Shown: positions 17,281 to 27,342, numbered from the stretch's first letter. The stretch: 64,000 nt of DNA from Pseudescherichia sp031979925 (GCF_031979925.1 NZ_DALZFB010000006.1:62001-126000), one strand, 5' to 3'. Made by a program: numbers and translations. The notes: generated by a model not told the origin, from the letters alone.

Positions 17281-20003
17281 TGCTGTGCCTCCTGCAAGTT
17301 CTCAAGACGTGCGCCCGCCAGCACCGGTGCGATGCCCGGCATACCCATCGGCAAGCCTACCTGCCCTGCTGTCAAACCGTCTGCAATCACCAGCGGCAGG
17401 GTTACCGTCTGGCCCTCGTAGCTAAATGCGACCTGTGCGCCCGCATTGACGCCAAGCTTCGCGGCATCTGCCGGGTTAAGCTTGATGTACGGCTGCGGCA
17501 TCCTGCTCTGGAACACCGGAGAGCGCTGGGACATCTCATCGCTGCCGAAGAGGTGATAGTACGGTGCAACGCGCCATTTCCCCTCTTCCGCCTGGAAGCC
17601 CGCCGGTACGCGATCGAAATACTCCAGCCCGTTGGCAGAGGCTTCGATCAGACGCACGCCTGGATCGCCATGACGCAGTTTGCCACCCACTTCGGCCTGG
17701 AACTTGTTCCACGCCTGCGGTGAGTTCCAGCCCGGTGCCCAGGCAAACGGAATTTGCGAGCGCGGTGCGGACGGCTGGTTGTTCCCTTCCATCGAGAAGG
17801 CGAACATGGTGTCTTTATCCTGCGGCTGACGCGGCTCGTGCACGTTGATATTGGCGCGCATCGCCGTCCGGCCGCTGTAGCGGTGCGGTTCACGGGCCAG
17901 TTTCTGACCGCGAATGCGGAAGCTGGCGTCCGGCGCGGCATCTTTGATACCGGCCAGCTGCGGCAGTTGGGCAATTGCGGCGTCGATCACGTGATCGAGC
18001 TGGGTCCAGTCGACTTCGCGGTTCAGTACGGTGCTGTGCAGGGAGTGCAGCCAGCGCCAGCTCTCCAGCATCACGGCGCTGCTGTCGTAGTAGGCCGGAT
18101 CGTAAACCTGGAAGAAGCGCTGGGCGCGACCTTCGTTGTTGATCACCGTCCCGTCGCTTTCGGCGAAGCTTGCCGCCGACAGCACCAGGTGCGCTTTCTC
18201 CATGATCGCCGTGCGCTGATGATCAATGACCATCACCAGCGGCGCTTTCGAGAGCGCAGCATCAACGCGGGCCGCAGAGGCGTGACGATGGAGATCGTTC
18301 TCCAGCACCACCACGGCATCCGCCGCGCCGCTCTCCAGTTCGCTCAGGGCGTCATCAAGGGAGCCGCCGCCGATCATACCGAGGCCGACGCTATTCACCG
18401 CCCGGGCAATCATGGTTACGCCAACGTCTGCGCCGCGTCCCTTCAGGGCCTTGGCCACGTTCGCTGCCGCCTGGATCACTTCGGCGCTACCGGCGTTGGT
18501 GCCGGAGATAATCAGCGGTTTTTTCGCCCCGGCCAGCGCCTGGACAATCACATCAATTTTGTTCTGCAGATCGCGATCGATACCCTCGACCGCTGGCGCA
18601 GAGCCGTCCAGCGCATTGGCGATGGCAAAGCCTAAGCGCGCCTGGTCCTCTACCGGAGCGCGGTAGGTCCACGCGGCGATATCGTCCAGACGGGTGCTGT
18701 CAACGTTGGTCACGAACAGCGGATGCTTGGCACGCTGGCCGATGTTAAGGATCGCGGCAATCTGCCAGTCGGCCACTTTCTGGGCCGCGGCCATCTCACG
18801 CGCTTTGCCTTTCACCGCCTGACGCACCGCCAGCGCGGCACGCGCACCGGTCTGGGTCAGATCTTCACCGAGGATCAGCACCGCGTCGTAGCTCTCAATT
18901 TCGCGCAGCGCCGGGGTATGGATGCCCCCTTCGCGCAGCACCTTCAGGGCCAGCTCAAGACGCTCCTGCTCACCTTTGGCGATGCCGGTATAGAAGTTCC
19001 CGGCACCCACCAGTTCACGCAGGGCAAAGTTGCTCTCGACGCTGGCGCGTGGGGAGCCGATACCGATCACTTTCTTCGACTGGCGCAGAATATCTGCCGC
19101 ACCCTGCATCGCCTGCTCGGCGTTGAGGGCGATCAGATCGTCGCCGCGACGCTGAACCGGCTGGCGCGGACGATCCTTCAGGTTCACGTAGCCGTAGCCA
19201 AAACGGCCGCGGTCGCAGAGGAAGTAGTGGTTAACGGTGCCGTTATAGCGGTTTTCGATACGACGCAGCTCGCCGTAGCGTTCGCCGGGGCTGGTGTTAC
19301 AGCCGAGGGAGCACTGCTGGCAGATGCTCGGCGCAAACTGCATATCCCACTTACGGTTGTAGCGCTCGGAGTGCGTTTTGTCGGTAAAGACGCCGGTCGG
19401 GCAGATCTCAACCAGGTTGCCGGAGAACTCGCTCTCCAGCACGCCATCTTCCGGGCGGCCAAAGTAGACGTTGTCATGCGCGCCATAGACGCCCAGATCG
19501 GTACCGTCAGCGTAGTCTTTGTAGTAGCGTACGCAGCGGTAGCAGGCGATGCAGCGGTTCATCTCATGGGAGATGAATGGCCCCAGATCCTGGTTGCGGT
19601 GGGTGCGTTTCGTAAAGCGATAGCGGCGGAAGCTATGACCCGTCATGACGGTCATATCCTGCAGGTGGCAGTTGCCCCCCTCTTCACAGACCGGACAGTC
19701 GTGCGGATGGTTGGTCATCAGCCACTCTACGACGCTCTCACGGAACTGCTTTGCCTCTTCGTCATCGATAGAGATAAAGGTGTTGTCCGTCGCGGGTGTC
19801 ATACAGGACATCACCAGGCGACCGCGCGTATCTTCCGCGTTCTGGTACTGCTTCACCGCACACTGGCGGCAAGCGCCGACGCTTCCCAGCGCCGGATGCC
19901 AGCAAAAATACGGGATATCAAGACCTAACGAGAGACATGCCTGTAGCAGGTTGTCCGCCCCGTTGACCTCGTAATCTTTGCCGTCTACATGAATCGTAGC
20001 CAT
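17277..20003 (-). CDS. nuoG: NADH-quinone oxidoreductase subunit G
   Basis: 908 residues when started at 20001-20003 (MATIHVDGKDY). A GGAAG ribosome site lies seven bases before this ATG but only one base before an alternative ATG two codons upstream. The N-terminal ferredoxin-like part binds a [2Fe-2S] cluster (CWHPALGSVGACRQC). The next motifs bind N5 (HDCPVCEEGGNCHLQ) and N4 (CIACYRC). CQQCSLGC supports the extra N7 cluster found in some bacteria. The remainder is molybdopterin-oxidoreductase-like without a cofactor. It lies 32 bp downstream of nuoF. Confidence 0.97.
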   Translation of the reverse strand: MATIHVDGKDYEVNGADNLLQACLSLGLDIPYFCWHPALGSVGACRQCAVKQYQNAEDTRGRLVMSCMTPATDNTFISIDDEEAKQFRESVVEWLMTNHPHDCPVCEEGGNCHLQDMTVMTGHSFRRYRFTKRTHRNQDLGPFISHEMNRCIACYRCVRYYKDYADGTDLGVYGAHDNVYFGRPEDGVLESEFSGNLVEICPTGVFTDKTHSERYNRKWDMQFAPSICQQCSLGCNTSPGERYGELRRIENRYNGTVNHYFLCDRGRFGYGYVNLKDRPRQPVQRRGDDLIALNAEQAMQGAADILRQSKKVIGIGSPRASVESNFALRELVGAGNFYTGIAKGEQERLELALKVLREGGIHTPALREIESYDAVLILGEDLTQTGARAALAVRQAVKGKAREMAAAQKVADWQIAAILNIGQRAKHPLFVTNVDSTRLDDIAAWTYRAPVEDQARLGFAIANALDGSAPAVEGIDRDLQNKIDVIVQALAGAKKPLIISGTNAGSAEVIQAAANVAKALKGRGADVGVTMIARAVNSVGLGMIGGGSLDDALSELESGAADAVVVLENDLHRHASAARVDAALSKAPLVMVIDHQRTAIMEKAHLVLSAASFAESDGTVINNEGRAQRFFQVYDPAYYDSSAVMLESWRWLHSLHSTVLNREVDWTQLDHVIDAAIAQLPQLAGIKDAAPDASFRIRGQKLAREPHRYSGRTAMRANINVHEPRQPQDKDTMFAFSMEGNNQPSAPRSQIPFAWAPGWNSPQAWNKFQAEVGGKLRHGDPGVRLIEASANGLEYFDRVPAGFQAEEGKWRVAPYYHLFGSDEMSQRSPVFQSRMPQPYIKLNPADAAKLGVNAGAQVAFSYEGQTVTLPLVIADGLTAGQVGLPMGMPGIAPVLAGARLENLQEAQQ

Positions 20004-20035
20004 TAGCATGCTTCCAAAATAAATAAACTTTTAGA

Positions 20036-21373
20036 TTACCAGCGCGTCTTGAGCAGGTTAGGCTGAATACCGTTGATCAGGTGGGTATTGCTAAACTGCT
20101 GCTTGATGCCTGCTTCGAATTCTTCGCGGAAATATTTTATTGCACTCTGCAGAGGCTCTACCGCGCCTGGCGCATGGGCACAAAAGGTTTTACCCGGCCC
20201 CAGGAATCGACACAGCTGCTCAAGCGTCTCGATATCGCCAGGCTGACCTTCGCCGCGCTCAAGGGCGCGCAGGATCTTCACGCTCCACGGCAGGCCGTCG
20301 CGACAAGGCGTACACCAGCCACAGGATTCGCGGGCAAAAAACTCTTCCAGGTTGCGCACCAGCGATACCATGTTGATTTCGTGGTCCACCGCCATCGCCA
20401 GCGCAGTACCCAGACGGCTGCCGGCTTTGCCAATGCTGGCAAACTCCATCGGCAGGTCGAGGTGCGCATCGGTGAGGAAGTCGGTTCCCGCGCCGCCCGG
20501 CTGCCAGGCCTTGAACTTCAGCCCATCGCGCATGCCGCCAGCGTAGTCTTCAAGGATCTCGCGTGCGGTAGTGCCAAACGGCAACTCCCAGACGCCGGGA
20601 TTTTTCACGCGGCCGGAGAAGCCCATCAGCTTGGTGCCGTTGTCTTCGCTTTTCGAGATACCCTGATACCACTCGACGCCGTTAGCGAGGATCGCCGGGA
20701 CGTTACACAGGGTTTCAACGTTATTTACGCAGGTCGGCTTGCCCCACACCCCGGAGCTTGCCGGGAACGGCGGCTTGGAGCGCGGGTTGGCACGGCGGCC
20801 TTCCAGGGAGTTGATCAGCGCGGTCTCTTCACCGCAGATGTAGCGCCCTGCCCCGGTGTGGACAAACAGCTCGAAGTCGAAGCCGGTGCCGAGAATATTT
20901 TTACCCAGCAGCCCCGCCTCGGTCGCTTCGGCGATGGCGCGGCGCAGGCGCTCGGCGGCCTCAATATATTCACCGCGCAGGAAGATGTAGCCCCGGTACG
21001 CTTTCAGCGCAAAGGCGGAGATCAGCATCCCTTCCACCAGCAGGTGCGGGAGCTGCTCCATCAGCAGGCGGTCTTTATAGGTGCCCGGCTCCATCTCATC
21101 GGCGTTACACAGCAGGTAACGGATGTTCATGGATTCGTCTTTCGGCATCAGGCTCCACTTCAAACCGGTGGAGAAGCCCGCGCCGCCGCGCCCTTTCAGG
21201 CCCGAATCTTTAACCGCGTTAACGATCTCATCAGGTGCCATGCCGGTGAGCGCCTTACGCGCCCCGGCGTAGCCGTTTTTGCTCTGGTACTCATCCAGCC
21301 AGACCGGCTGCTTATCTGCACGCAGACGCCAGGTTAGCGGATGGGTTTCAGGAGTCAGGATAATGTTTTTCAT
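20036..21373 (-). CDS. nuoF: NADH-quinone oxidoreductase subunit F (NADH and FMN binding)
   Basis: 445 residues. It is the NADH-oxidising tip of complex I. The glycine-rich NADH site GLKGRGGAGFSTGLKW is near residue 60, and the FMN site YLLCNADEMEPGTYKDR near residue 90. The N3 cluster is bound by ESCGWCTPCRDG plus a cysteine near residue 398 (KTFCAHAPGA). Its ATG shares a base with the nuoE stop, so E and F are coupled, as expected for two proteins of the same subcomplex. Confidence 0.97.
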   Translation of the reverse strand: MKNIILTPETHPLTWRLRADKQPVWLDEYQSKNGYAGARKALTGMAPDEIVNAVKDSGLKGRGGAGFSTGLKWSLMPKDESMNIRYLLCNADEMEPGTYKDRLLMEQLPHLLVEGMLISAFALKAYRGYIFLRGEYIEAAERLRRAIAEATEAGLLGKNILGTGFDFELFVHTGAGRYICGEETALINSLEGRRANPRSKPPFPASSGVWGKPTCVNNVETLCNVPAILANGVEWYQGISKSEDNGTKLMGFSGRVKNPGVWELPFGTTAREILEDYAGGMRDGLKFKAWQPGGAGTDFLTDAHLDLPMEFASIGKAGSRLGTALAMAVDHEINMVSLVRNLEEFFARESCGWCTPCRDGLPWSVKILRALERGEGQPGDIETLEQLCRFLGPGKTFCAHAPGAVEPLQSAIKYFREEFEAGIKQQFSNTHLINGIQPNLLKTRW

Positions 21374-21873
21374 TATTTATACTGCTCCAGCAGGTCAGGG
21401 ATGGCTTCCGGCGTCAGATAGCTGTGCGTATCGTCGTCGATCATCATTGTTGGACCCTTGTCGCAGTTCCCCAGGCAGCAGGTCGGCAGCAGGGTGAAAC
21501 GGCCATCAAAGGTGGTCTGTCCCGGCTTGATATCGAGTTTTTTCTCAATTGCGGCCTGGATGCCCTGATAACCAGTGATATGGCACACTACGCTATCGCA
21601 GTAGCGGATAACGTGACGGCCCACCGGCTGGCGGAAGATCTGGCTGTAGAAGGTAGCGACACCCTCTACGTCGCTGGCCGGAATATCCAGCACCTCGGCG
21701 ATGGCGTAGATCGCCCCATCCGGCACCCAGCCACGCTGCTTCTGAACGATTTTCAGCGCTTCGATGGACGCCGCACGCGGGTCTTCGTAGTGGTGCTTCT
21801 CGTGCTCAATAGCATCACGCTCTGCCGCACTCAGCTCAAAAGCCTCGGTCTGTGGTTGTTGATTCTCGTGCAT
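21373..21873 (-). CDS. nuoE: NADH-quinone oxidoreductase subunit E ([2Fe-2S])
   Basis: 166 residues, thioredoxin-like fold binding cluster N1a. The ligands are in YCDSVVCHITG and TCCLGNCDKGP, with standard spacing. The length equals E. coli NuoE. It starts two bases after the nuoC stop and its own stop overlaps nuoF. Confidence 0.97.
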   Translation of the reverse strand: MHENQQPQTEAFELSAAERDAIEHEKHHYEDPRAASIEALKIVQKQRGWVPDGAIYAIAEVLDIPASDVEGVATFYSQIFRQPVGRHVIRYCDSVVCHITGYQGIQAAIEKKLDIKPGQTTFDGRFTLLPTCCLGNCDKGPTMMIDDDTHSYLTPEAIPDLLEQYK

Positions 21874-21875
21874 AA

Positions 21876-23678
21876 TTAGCGGTCCACGTCTGACATAACA
21901 AAATCGATACTACCCAGATAGACAATCAGGTCAGAGACCAGGCTGCCACGGATCGCCGCAGGGATCTGCTGCAGGTGCGGGAAGCTCGGCGTACGCACGC
22001 GGGTGCGGTAGCTCATGGTGCTGCCATCGCTGGTCAGGTAGTAGCTGTTGATACCCTTGGTTGCCTCAATCATCTGGAAGGATTCGTTGGCCGGCATGAC
22101 CGGGCCCCAGGAAACCTGCAGGAAGTGGGTGATTAGGGTTTCAATATGCTGAAGCGTGCGCTCTTTCGGCGGCGGCGTCGTCAGCGGGTGATCCGCCTTG
22201 AACGGGCCTTCCGGCATGTTGTTGAGGCACTGCTCAAGAATGCGCAGGCTCTGGCGCAGCTCTTCCACCTTCAGCATCACGCGGGTGTAGGCATCGCTGA
22301 TGCCGCCGCCAACCGGGATCTCAAAGTCGAAGTTTTCATAGCCAGAGTAAGGACGCGCCTTACGCACGTCGAAGTCGATACCGGTAGCACGCAGGCCAGC
22401 CCCGGTGGTGCCCCACTCCAGCGCCTCTTTCGCGCCGTAGGCGGCTACGCCCTTCGAACGGCCAATCAGAATGGTGTTGCGCAGCGCGGCTTTCTCGTAG
22501 GAGTCCAGACGCTTCGGCATCCACTCGAGGAACTCACGCAGTAGGCGGTCCCAGCCGCGCGGCAGATCGTGCGCCACGCCGCCAATGCGGAACCAGGCCG
22601 GGTGCATACGGAAGCCGGTGATGGCCTCAACCAGATCGTAGATTTTCTGGCGATCGGTGAAGGCGAAGAAGACCGGCGTCATCGCCCCGACGTCCTGAAT
22701 AAAGGTCGAGATATAGAGTAGGTGACTGTTGATACGGAACAGCTCGGAGAGCATGACGCGGATAACATCAACGCGCTCAGGCACCTTGATACCTGCCAGC
22801 TTCTCAACCGCCAGCACGTACGGCATCTCGTTCACGCAGCCACCGAGGTATTCGATACGGTCAGTGTATGGAATGTAGCTGTGCCAGGACTGACGCTCGC
22901 CCATCTTCTCTGCGCCACGGTGGTGGTAACCGATATCCGGCACGCAGTCGACGATCTCTTCACCATCAAGCTGCAGGATAATACGGAACGCACCATGCGC
23001 CGACGGGTGGTTCGGGCCGAGGTTGAGGAACATAAAGTCCTCATTGGCAGTGCCGCGCTTCATGCCCCACTCTTCCGGCTTGAAGGTCAGCGCCTCCATC
23101 TCCAGATCCTGCTTGGCTTTGGTCAGCTCAAACGGATCGAACTCGGTGGCGCGCGCCGGGTAGTCTTTACGCAGCGGGTGGCCGGTCCAGGTCTGCGGCA
23201 TCATGATGCGCGTCAGGTGCGGGTGGCCTTCGATATTGATGCCAAACATCTCCCAGGTTTCACGCTCGTACCAGTTGGCGTTGGGGAAGAGTTTGGTGAA
23301 GGTCGGCACGTTGAGATCGTTTTCTGACAGCGCGACCTTGAGCATGATGTCGCGGTTACGCTCGATGGAGAGCAGGTGGTAGAAAACGGAAAAATCCGCG
23401 GCGGGCAGACCGTCGCGGTGCGTGCGTAGACGTTCGTCCATGCCGTGCAGATCGTACAGCATGACGTAAGGCTTCGGCAGTTTCTTTAAGAAATCGCCCA
23501 CTTCCAGTAACTGTTCACGCTTTACCCAAACAACAGGGACGCCGGTGCGGGTCGCCTGAACGGTAAAGGCATCCGGCCCAAAACGGTTGCGCAGTTCGCC
23601 AATAACTGGGTCATCCAGGTGATCCCGGGTTTGCCAGAACGCGTCTTGCGCGGTTAAGTCGGTCATAATGTTCACCAT
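21876..23678 (-). CDS. nuoC: NADH-quinone oxidoreductase fused subunit C/D
   Basis: 600 residues. In gamma-proteobacteria NuoC (about residues 1-190) and NuoD (about 210-600) are one polypeptide, as here. The C part has the 30-kDa signature WYERETWEMFGI..HPHLTRIMMP. The D part has the 49-kDa quinone-site motifs LNLGPNHPSAHGAFR and DIGYHHRGAEKM. The C-terminus is the invariant GSIDFVMSDVDR. It lies between nuoB (87-bp gap) and nuoE. Confidence 0.97.
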   Translation of the reverse strand: MVNIMTDLTAQDAFWQTRDHLDDPVIGELRNRFGPDAFTVQATRTGVPVVWVKREQLLEVGDFLKKLPKPYVMLYDLHGMDERLRTHRDGLPAADFSVFYHLLSIERNRDIMLKVALSENDLNVPTFTKLFPNANWYERETWEMFGINIEGHPHLTRIMMPQTWTGHPLRKDYPARATEFDPFELTKAKQDLEMEALTFKPEEWGMKRGTANEDFMFLNLGPNHPSAHGAFRIILQLDGEEIVDCVPDIGYHHRGAEKMGERQSWHSYIPYTDRIEYLGGCVNEMPYVLAVEKLAGIKVPERVDVIRVMLSELFRINSHLLYISTFIQDVGAMTPVFFAFTDRQKIYDLVEAITGFRMHPAWFRIGGVAHDLPRGWDRLLREFLEWMPKRLDSYEKAALRNTILIGRSKGVAAYGAKEALEWGTTGAGLRATGIDFDVRKARPYSGYENFDFEIPVGGGISDAYTRVMLKVEELRQSLRILEQCLNNMPEGPFKADHPLTTPPPKERTLQHIETLITHFLQVSWGPVMPANESFQMIEATKGINSYYLTSDGSTMSYRTRVRTPSFPHLQQIPAAIRGSLVSDLIVYLGSIDFVMSDVDR

Positions 23679-23765
23679 TGCAAAGGGTCCGTGGTGACTG
23701 CCGGGCGTGGCTTCGCGCTATAAGTTTATTATGCGAAGGAGTTTTCCACGGCCCGCAGGCGCAAA

Positions 23766-24440
23766 TTAAATCTCGTCCGGCGTACGCAGGTTGGTAACAG
23801 CAATGCGTTCGCCGCGTTTGCGCTCGCGCTCTGACTGCATGTTGGCGCGATAGACGCCCTGGTCGCCCACTACCCATGAGAGCGGACGACGCTCTTTGCC
23901 AATCGACTCCTGGAGCAGCATCAGCGCCTGCATATAGGCTTCCGGACGCGGCGGGCAGCCCGGGATATACACATCAACCGGGAGGAATTTATCAACGCCC
24001 TGCACCACAGAGTAGATGTCGTACATGCCGCCGGAGTTGGCGCAGGCACCCATGGAGATAACCCACTTCGGCTCCAGCATCTGATCGTACAGACGCTGAA
24101 TAACCGGGGCCATTTTGGTAAACGGCGTACCGGCGATCACCATCAGGTCGGCCTGGCGAGGCGAGGCGCGCAGGACTTCCGCACCAAAGCGTGCCACGTC
24201 GTGCACCGCCGTAAAGGAGGTCACCATCTCAACGTAGCAGCAGGAGAGACCGAAGTTGTACGGCCAAATAGAGTTTTTACGACCCCAGTTAACCATGCCG
24301 TGCATAACGTCTTCGAGCTTGCCCATGAATACGCTGCGGTTAACTTCTTGCTCGAGGGGGTCGGTTACGATCTCCTGTTTTTGCAGGGGGTAACGGTCGT
24401 TCTCACCGTTGGGATCGATGCGGGTGAGCGTGTAATCCAT
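23766..24440 (-). CDS. nuoB: NADH-quinone oxidoreductase subunit B (cluster N2)
   Basis: 224 residues. It binds the terminal [4Fe-4S] cluster N2 that reduces quinone. Ligands are the tandem cysteines in FGLSCCYVEM, a third in SMGACANSGGMYD and a fourth in YIPGCPPRPEA. The C-terminal tail is basic (SERERKRGERIAV). It begins 15 bp after nuoA. Confidence 0.97.
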   Translation of the reverse strand: MDYTLTRIDPNGENDRYPLQKQEIVTDPLEQEVNRSVFMGKLEDVMHGMVNWGRKNSIWPYNFGLSCCYVEMVTSFTAVHDVARFGAEVLRASPRQADLMVIAGTPFTKMAPVIQRLYDQMLEPKWVISMGACANSGGMYDIYSVVQGVDKFLPVDVYIPGCPPRPEAYMQALMLLQESIGKERRPLSWVVGDQGVYRANMQSERERKRGERIAVTNLRTPDEI

Positions 24441-24455
24441 CTTATTGCCTCGCTG

Positions 24456-24899
24456 TTAGCGTTGACGGTTAGTGATATTGCCTGACTCAGGGTTGAAGCG
24501 CTCGCGGCGTGAACGCGCGGGCGTCCAGTCCAGCGCGCCAATACGCACCAGATAAACCAGACCAGCCAGCAGCACTAAAATAAAAATTGCAGCCTCAACA
24601 AAGCCAACCCAGCCGCTTTCGCGAATGGAGGTTGACCATGCAAACAGGTAAAGCGCTTCGACGTCGAAGATGACGAAGAACATGGCGACCAGATAGAACT
24701 TGGCAGAGAGGCGCAGACGAGCGGTGCCAACGGAATCGATACCCGATTCAAAAGGCGTGTTCTTGTGCCGCGCGCGGGCGCGCCCGCCCAGTAACCAGCC
24801 GCCGACCAGCATCAGGCAGCATAAGCCAATGGCAACAATAAGAAAGATCGCGAATGCCCAGTGATGAGCAATAACTTCAGTGGATGTTGACATACGCAT
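24456..24899 (-). CDS. nuoA: NADH-quinone oxidoreductase subunit A
   Basis: 147 residues, three transmembrane helices, the first gene of the nuo operon. The conserved loop PFESGIDSVGTARLRLSAKFYLVAMFFVIFDVEALYLF (about residues 50-87) is intact, including the acidic pair in the second helix. The length and start (MRMSTSTEVIAHHW) match E. coli NuoA. Expression must come from the long upstream region next to lrhA, which in E. coli is controlled by ArcA, FNR and NarL. Confidence 0.97.
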   Translation of the reverse strand: MRMSTSTEVIAHHWAFAIFLIVAIGLCCLMLVGGWLLGGRARARHKNTPFESGIDSVGTARLRLSAKFYLVAMFFVIFDVEALYLFAWSTSIRESGWVGFVEAAIFILVLLAGLVYLVRIGALDWTPARSRRERFNPESGNITNRQR

Positions 24900-25543
24900 T
24901 GCTTAACTCAAAAAGTGGCACCGTTACCTCTGCTCTTCTCGGCAGATGGACGCCACACTGTTTAAGGGAGGAACAAAAAAAACCTTACACTCACTGTTAG
25001 AAACGGCTTAGACAGCTAAATGATGGGGTTTTTTACTCCTTTCTATAACCTTTTGTCAACTTAGAACAAAAGTTCCTTCACATTAGTTTACAGCGGTAGC
25101 AATTCATTAACATAAAATGCCTTTTTTTCCACCAACACCCATTTTTTATAGGGCGTTTAGCGATGTTGAATCGTGTCCGTTGTGCGCTGATACAAAAAGT
25201 ACCCTCTTATTTTGACAGGATTTTGGCAGGATTCCTCCCCCTCTATGGGAGTATTTTCTTGATCTGCGACACGCTTTTGTTAATTCACACAAAAAAACGG
25301 CAACAATCAGACTTGTTTTTTAACATGAACTTTCGCTATGCATAGTAGCATACAAAGCAGGGTTAAATAGCGGCGGGCGCGCTTAACTGACTGATGTACA
25401 ACGCGTTAAAAAATGATTCTTGATAATTAGTGCGGAAATAGCGTTTGAAACGCGCCGCTGGCAAATTTTATGCTACCAGCGACTCGCTCTGTTTTTCAGG
25501 AGATGTTATCTGCTTCAGGCAATCCTGTTACCTACGTTCCCGG
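24900..25543. promoter_or_regulatory. lrhA-nuoA intergenic region (nuo control region)
   Basis: 644 bp without a convincing gene. It is clearly more AT-rich than its neighbours, with several A/T runs (for example 24976-24981 and 25122-25127). By position it holds the nuo promoter(s), which in E. coli lie far upstream of nuoA. I could not identify exact ArcA, FNR or NarL sites by eye. Confidence 0.6.
25030..25059 (-). promoter_or_regulatory. Candidate sigma-70 promoter for nuo
   Basis: On the minus strand a perfect -35 TTGACA (25054-25059) is followed after 18 bases by TAAAAA (25030-25035), a four-of-six -10. It would start transcription about 130 bp before nuoA. The -10 is weak. Confidence 0.3.
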
Positions 25544-26482
25544 CTACTCAAAGTCCCCTTCAACGATCAAAGAGCCATCTCCCCCCTGAGGTGTAGCAGC
25601 ACCATAGTGCCAGGGCGTCTGGTAATCCGCCATAGCCTGAAAAACGACCTGAGCCAGTTCATTCTGGCTTTGCGGATTATGACAGAGGAGATATTCAGTC
25701 TCCGCCAGCACAGGCAGACCGTCGCTCGGTCCCAGCACCCGCAGATCGGCACTCATCATCTCTACCGGCCTGGCTGTGATCCCCAGTCCAGCCTTGACCG
25801 CCGACTTCACCGCCGAGAGCGTCGAGGCTACGTAGGCCATACGCCACGGAATACCGGCAGCATCAAGAGTATTGAGCACGCTGTCGCGGAAAGGGTTGGG
25901 ATCGTCAAGGAAGACCAGCGGCAGCGTCTCGCCTTTCTGCAGGACATACTCTGCCGCACAATACCAGTGCGTAGGCGAAGTACGCAGCGTCAAATGTTCA
26001 AACTGGTGGGGCCGATGGGTAGTGACCATAAGATCAACCTCCTGGGCCGCGAGCATCTCAGCCATTGAGAGATTACGCTTAACCCGCACGTCCAGCGCCA
26101 GTCTGGGATAGCTCGAACTGATACGATTTAACAGAAACGGTAAAATAGTATCCGCAGAGTCGTCCGAGGCGCCGACGGTTAATACTCCCTGCAAATTATT
26201 AAACATTAATGAGCTACAGGCCTCATCATTAAAGCGCAGGATTTTTCGGGCATAGCCCAGCAGTTGGATGCCGTGTTCAGTTAGCAGCTTATTCCGACCA
26301 TGGCGAACGAAAAGCTCCTTGCCTACCAGCTGCTCCAGACGCTGCATCTGCTGGCTCACCGCTGATTGCGTTCGGCATACCGCCACGGCGGCAGCCGCAA
26401 AGGTGTTTAAGTCGGCGACGGCAACGAACGTTCTCAGCAGATCGAGGTCGAGATTGAGTATCGGACGATTTGCATTAATCAT
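25544..26482 (-). CDS. lrhA: LysR-type regulator LrhA
   Basis: 312 residues. The N-terminal winged helix-turn-helix (about residues 12-70, with AAAAVAVCRTQSAVSQQMQRLE) and the LysR substrate-binding domain are both complete. It matches E. coli LrhA closely. LrhA represses flhDC (flagella) and type 1 fimbriae and regulates its own gene in E. coli. That role is inferred here from orthology. The gene precedes nuo on the same strand and is divergent from alaA. Confidence 0.95.
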   Translation of the reverse strand: MINANRPILNLDLDLLRTFVAVADLNTFAAAAVAVCRTQSAVSQQMQRLEQLVGKELFVRHGRNKLLTEHGIQLLGYARKILRFNDEACSSLMFNNLQGVLTVGASDDSADTILPFLLNRISSSYPRLALDVRVKRNLSMAEMLAAQEVDLMVTTHRPHQFEHLTLRTSPTHWYCAAEYVLQKGETLPLVFLDDPNPFRDSVLNTLDAAGIPWRMAYVASTLSAVKSAVKAGLGITARPVEMMSADLRVLGPSDGLPVLAETEYLLCHNPQSQNELAQVVFQAMADYQTPWHYGAATPQGGDGSLIVEGDFE

Positions 26483-27342
26483 ATGTTTTCACTTACAGGG
26501 TACTCCTGACGAGCGCCCCGGCTTTTGCTGTGTTCAAAGATTTAAGCAATCCCCGTTGAGAGGCGGTCTGCACAATCGGTACAAAACCGATCGTTGCTAA
26601 TAATTCGCTTACGTTCACGAACCTCTATATATACATACAGCATTACACTGTAAATTATTTTAAGAAGCCGCATGCTATTACTGCATCACTGAACGCGATC
26701 GAAAATCATTTACCGAATCATCTCAGGAAGATTAGCGGGAAAAAATTCTTAATATCAATTAATTGTATATTCAGTCAGAGAATTACACGGGTACCATTAT
26801 CGCTTTTAGCCGTAGTCTCTGCTGGTCATCTTACCTCATACCCGCATCAGTTATAAGTACCTATGCGGATGACCTTAACCCCCCCTGATGTTATACCGGG
26901 GAGCCTGATGCTATTAATATTAACAATCGTCCATCATCGCAAGGTGTCGTATTAAATAATTATTAATTAATAATAGAATCTGTTCTAAATAGTACTTAAC
27001 ATTAGATCTACACTCAGTTCTGTTTACCCCGCCTCGCTCCTCCATTTCTGCACATCAGCGCTTAAGGTAATAACAAAAAACGGCCCGGCAGCAATGCTGA
27101 ATACAGTGATAACAGCGGCAATTTTGCGATGCAGCAACAGATTAAGCCAAAATTGATATTTTTATCGAAATTATTAGCAGTTTAACCCGCGCGTTCGCAG
27201 CGTAAAAAACCGGTGGCGTCCGGTAGTCAGGGGCAAAATCTTCTTCTGTGCACCCTTCTAAACTGGCATTCGGGGGAGTACATTGTTCCGTGCTGACTTC
27301 CACGGCAGGGAGTAGCACCAACAGCTAAAAGGTCAACGATTC
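26483..27342. promoter_or_regulatory. Long AT-rich lrhA-alaA intergenic region
   Basis: 860 bp between divergent genes with no credible coding sequence. The central part is notably AT-rich and includes a perfect 16-bp palindrome ATTATTAATTAATAAT at 26959-26974. It must carry the lrhA promoter at the left end and the alaA promoter at the right end. The composition would suit H-NS or Lrp-type control, but no specific site can be asserted. Confidence 0.55.

Noticed and set aside
18723..19928. 401-codon plus-strand open frame opposite nuoG
   Set aside because: nuoG is conserved residue by residue here; the opposite frame shows no domain and only reflects GC-rich codon bias.
25163..25345. 60-residue plus-strand open frame in the lrhA-nuoA gap
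   Set aside because: No ribosome site, no recognisable family, low-complexity AT-rich DNA; most likely chance within a promoter region.
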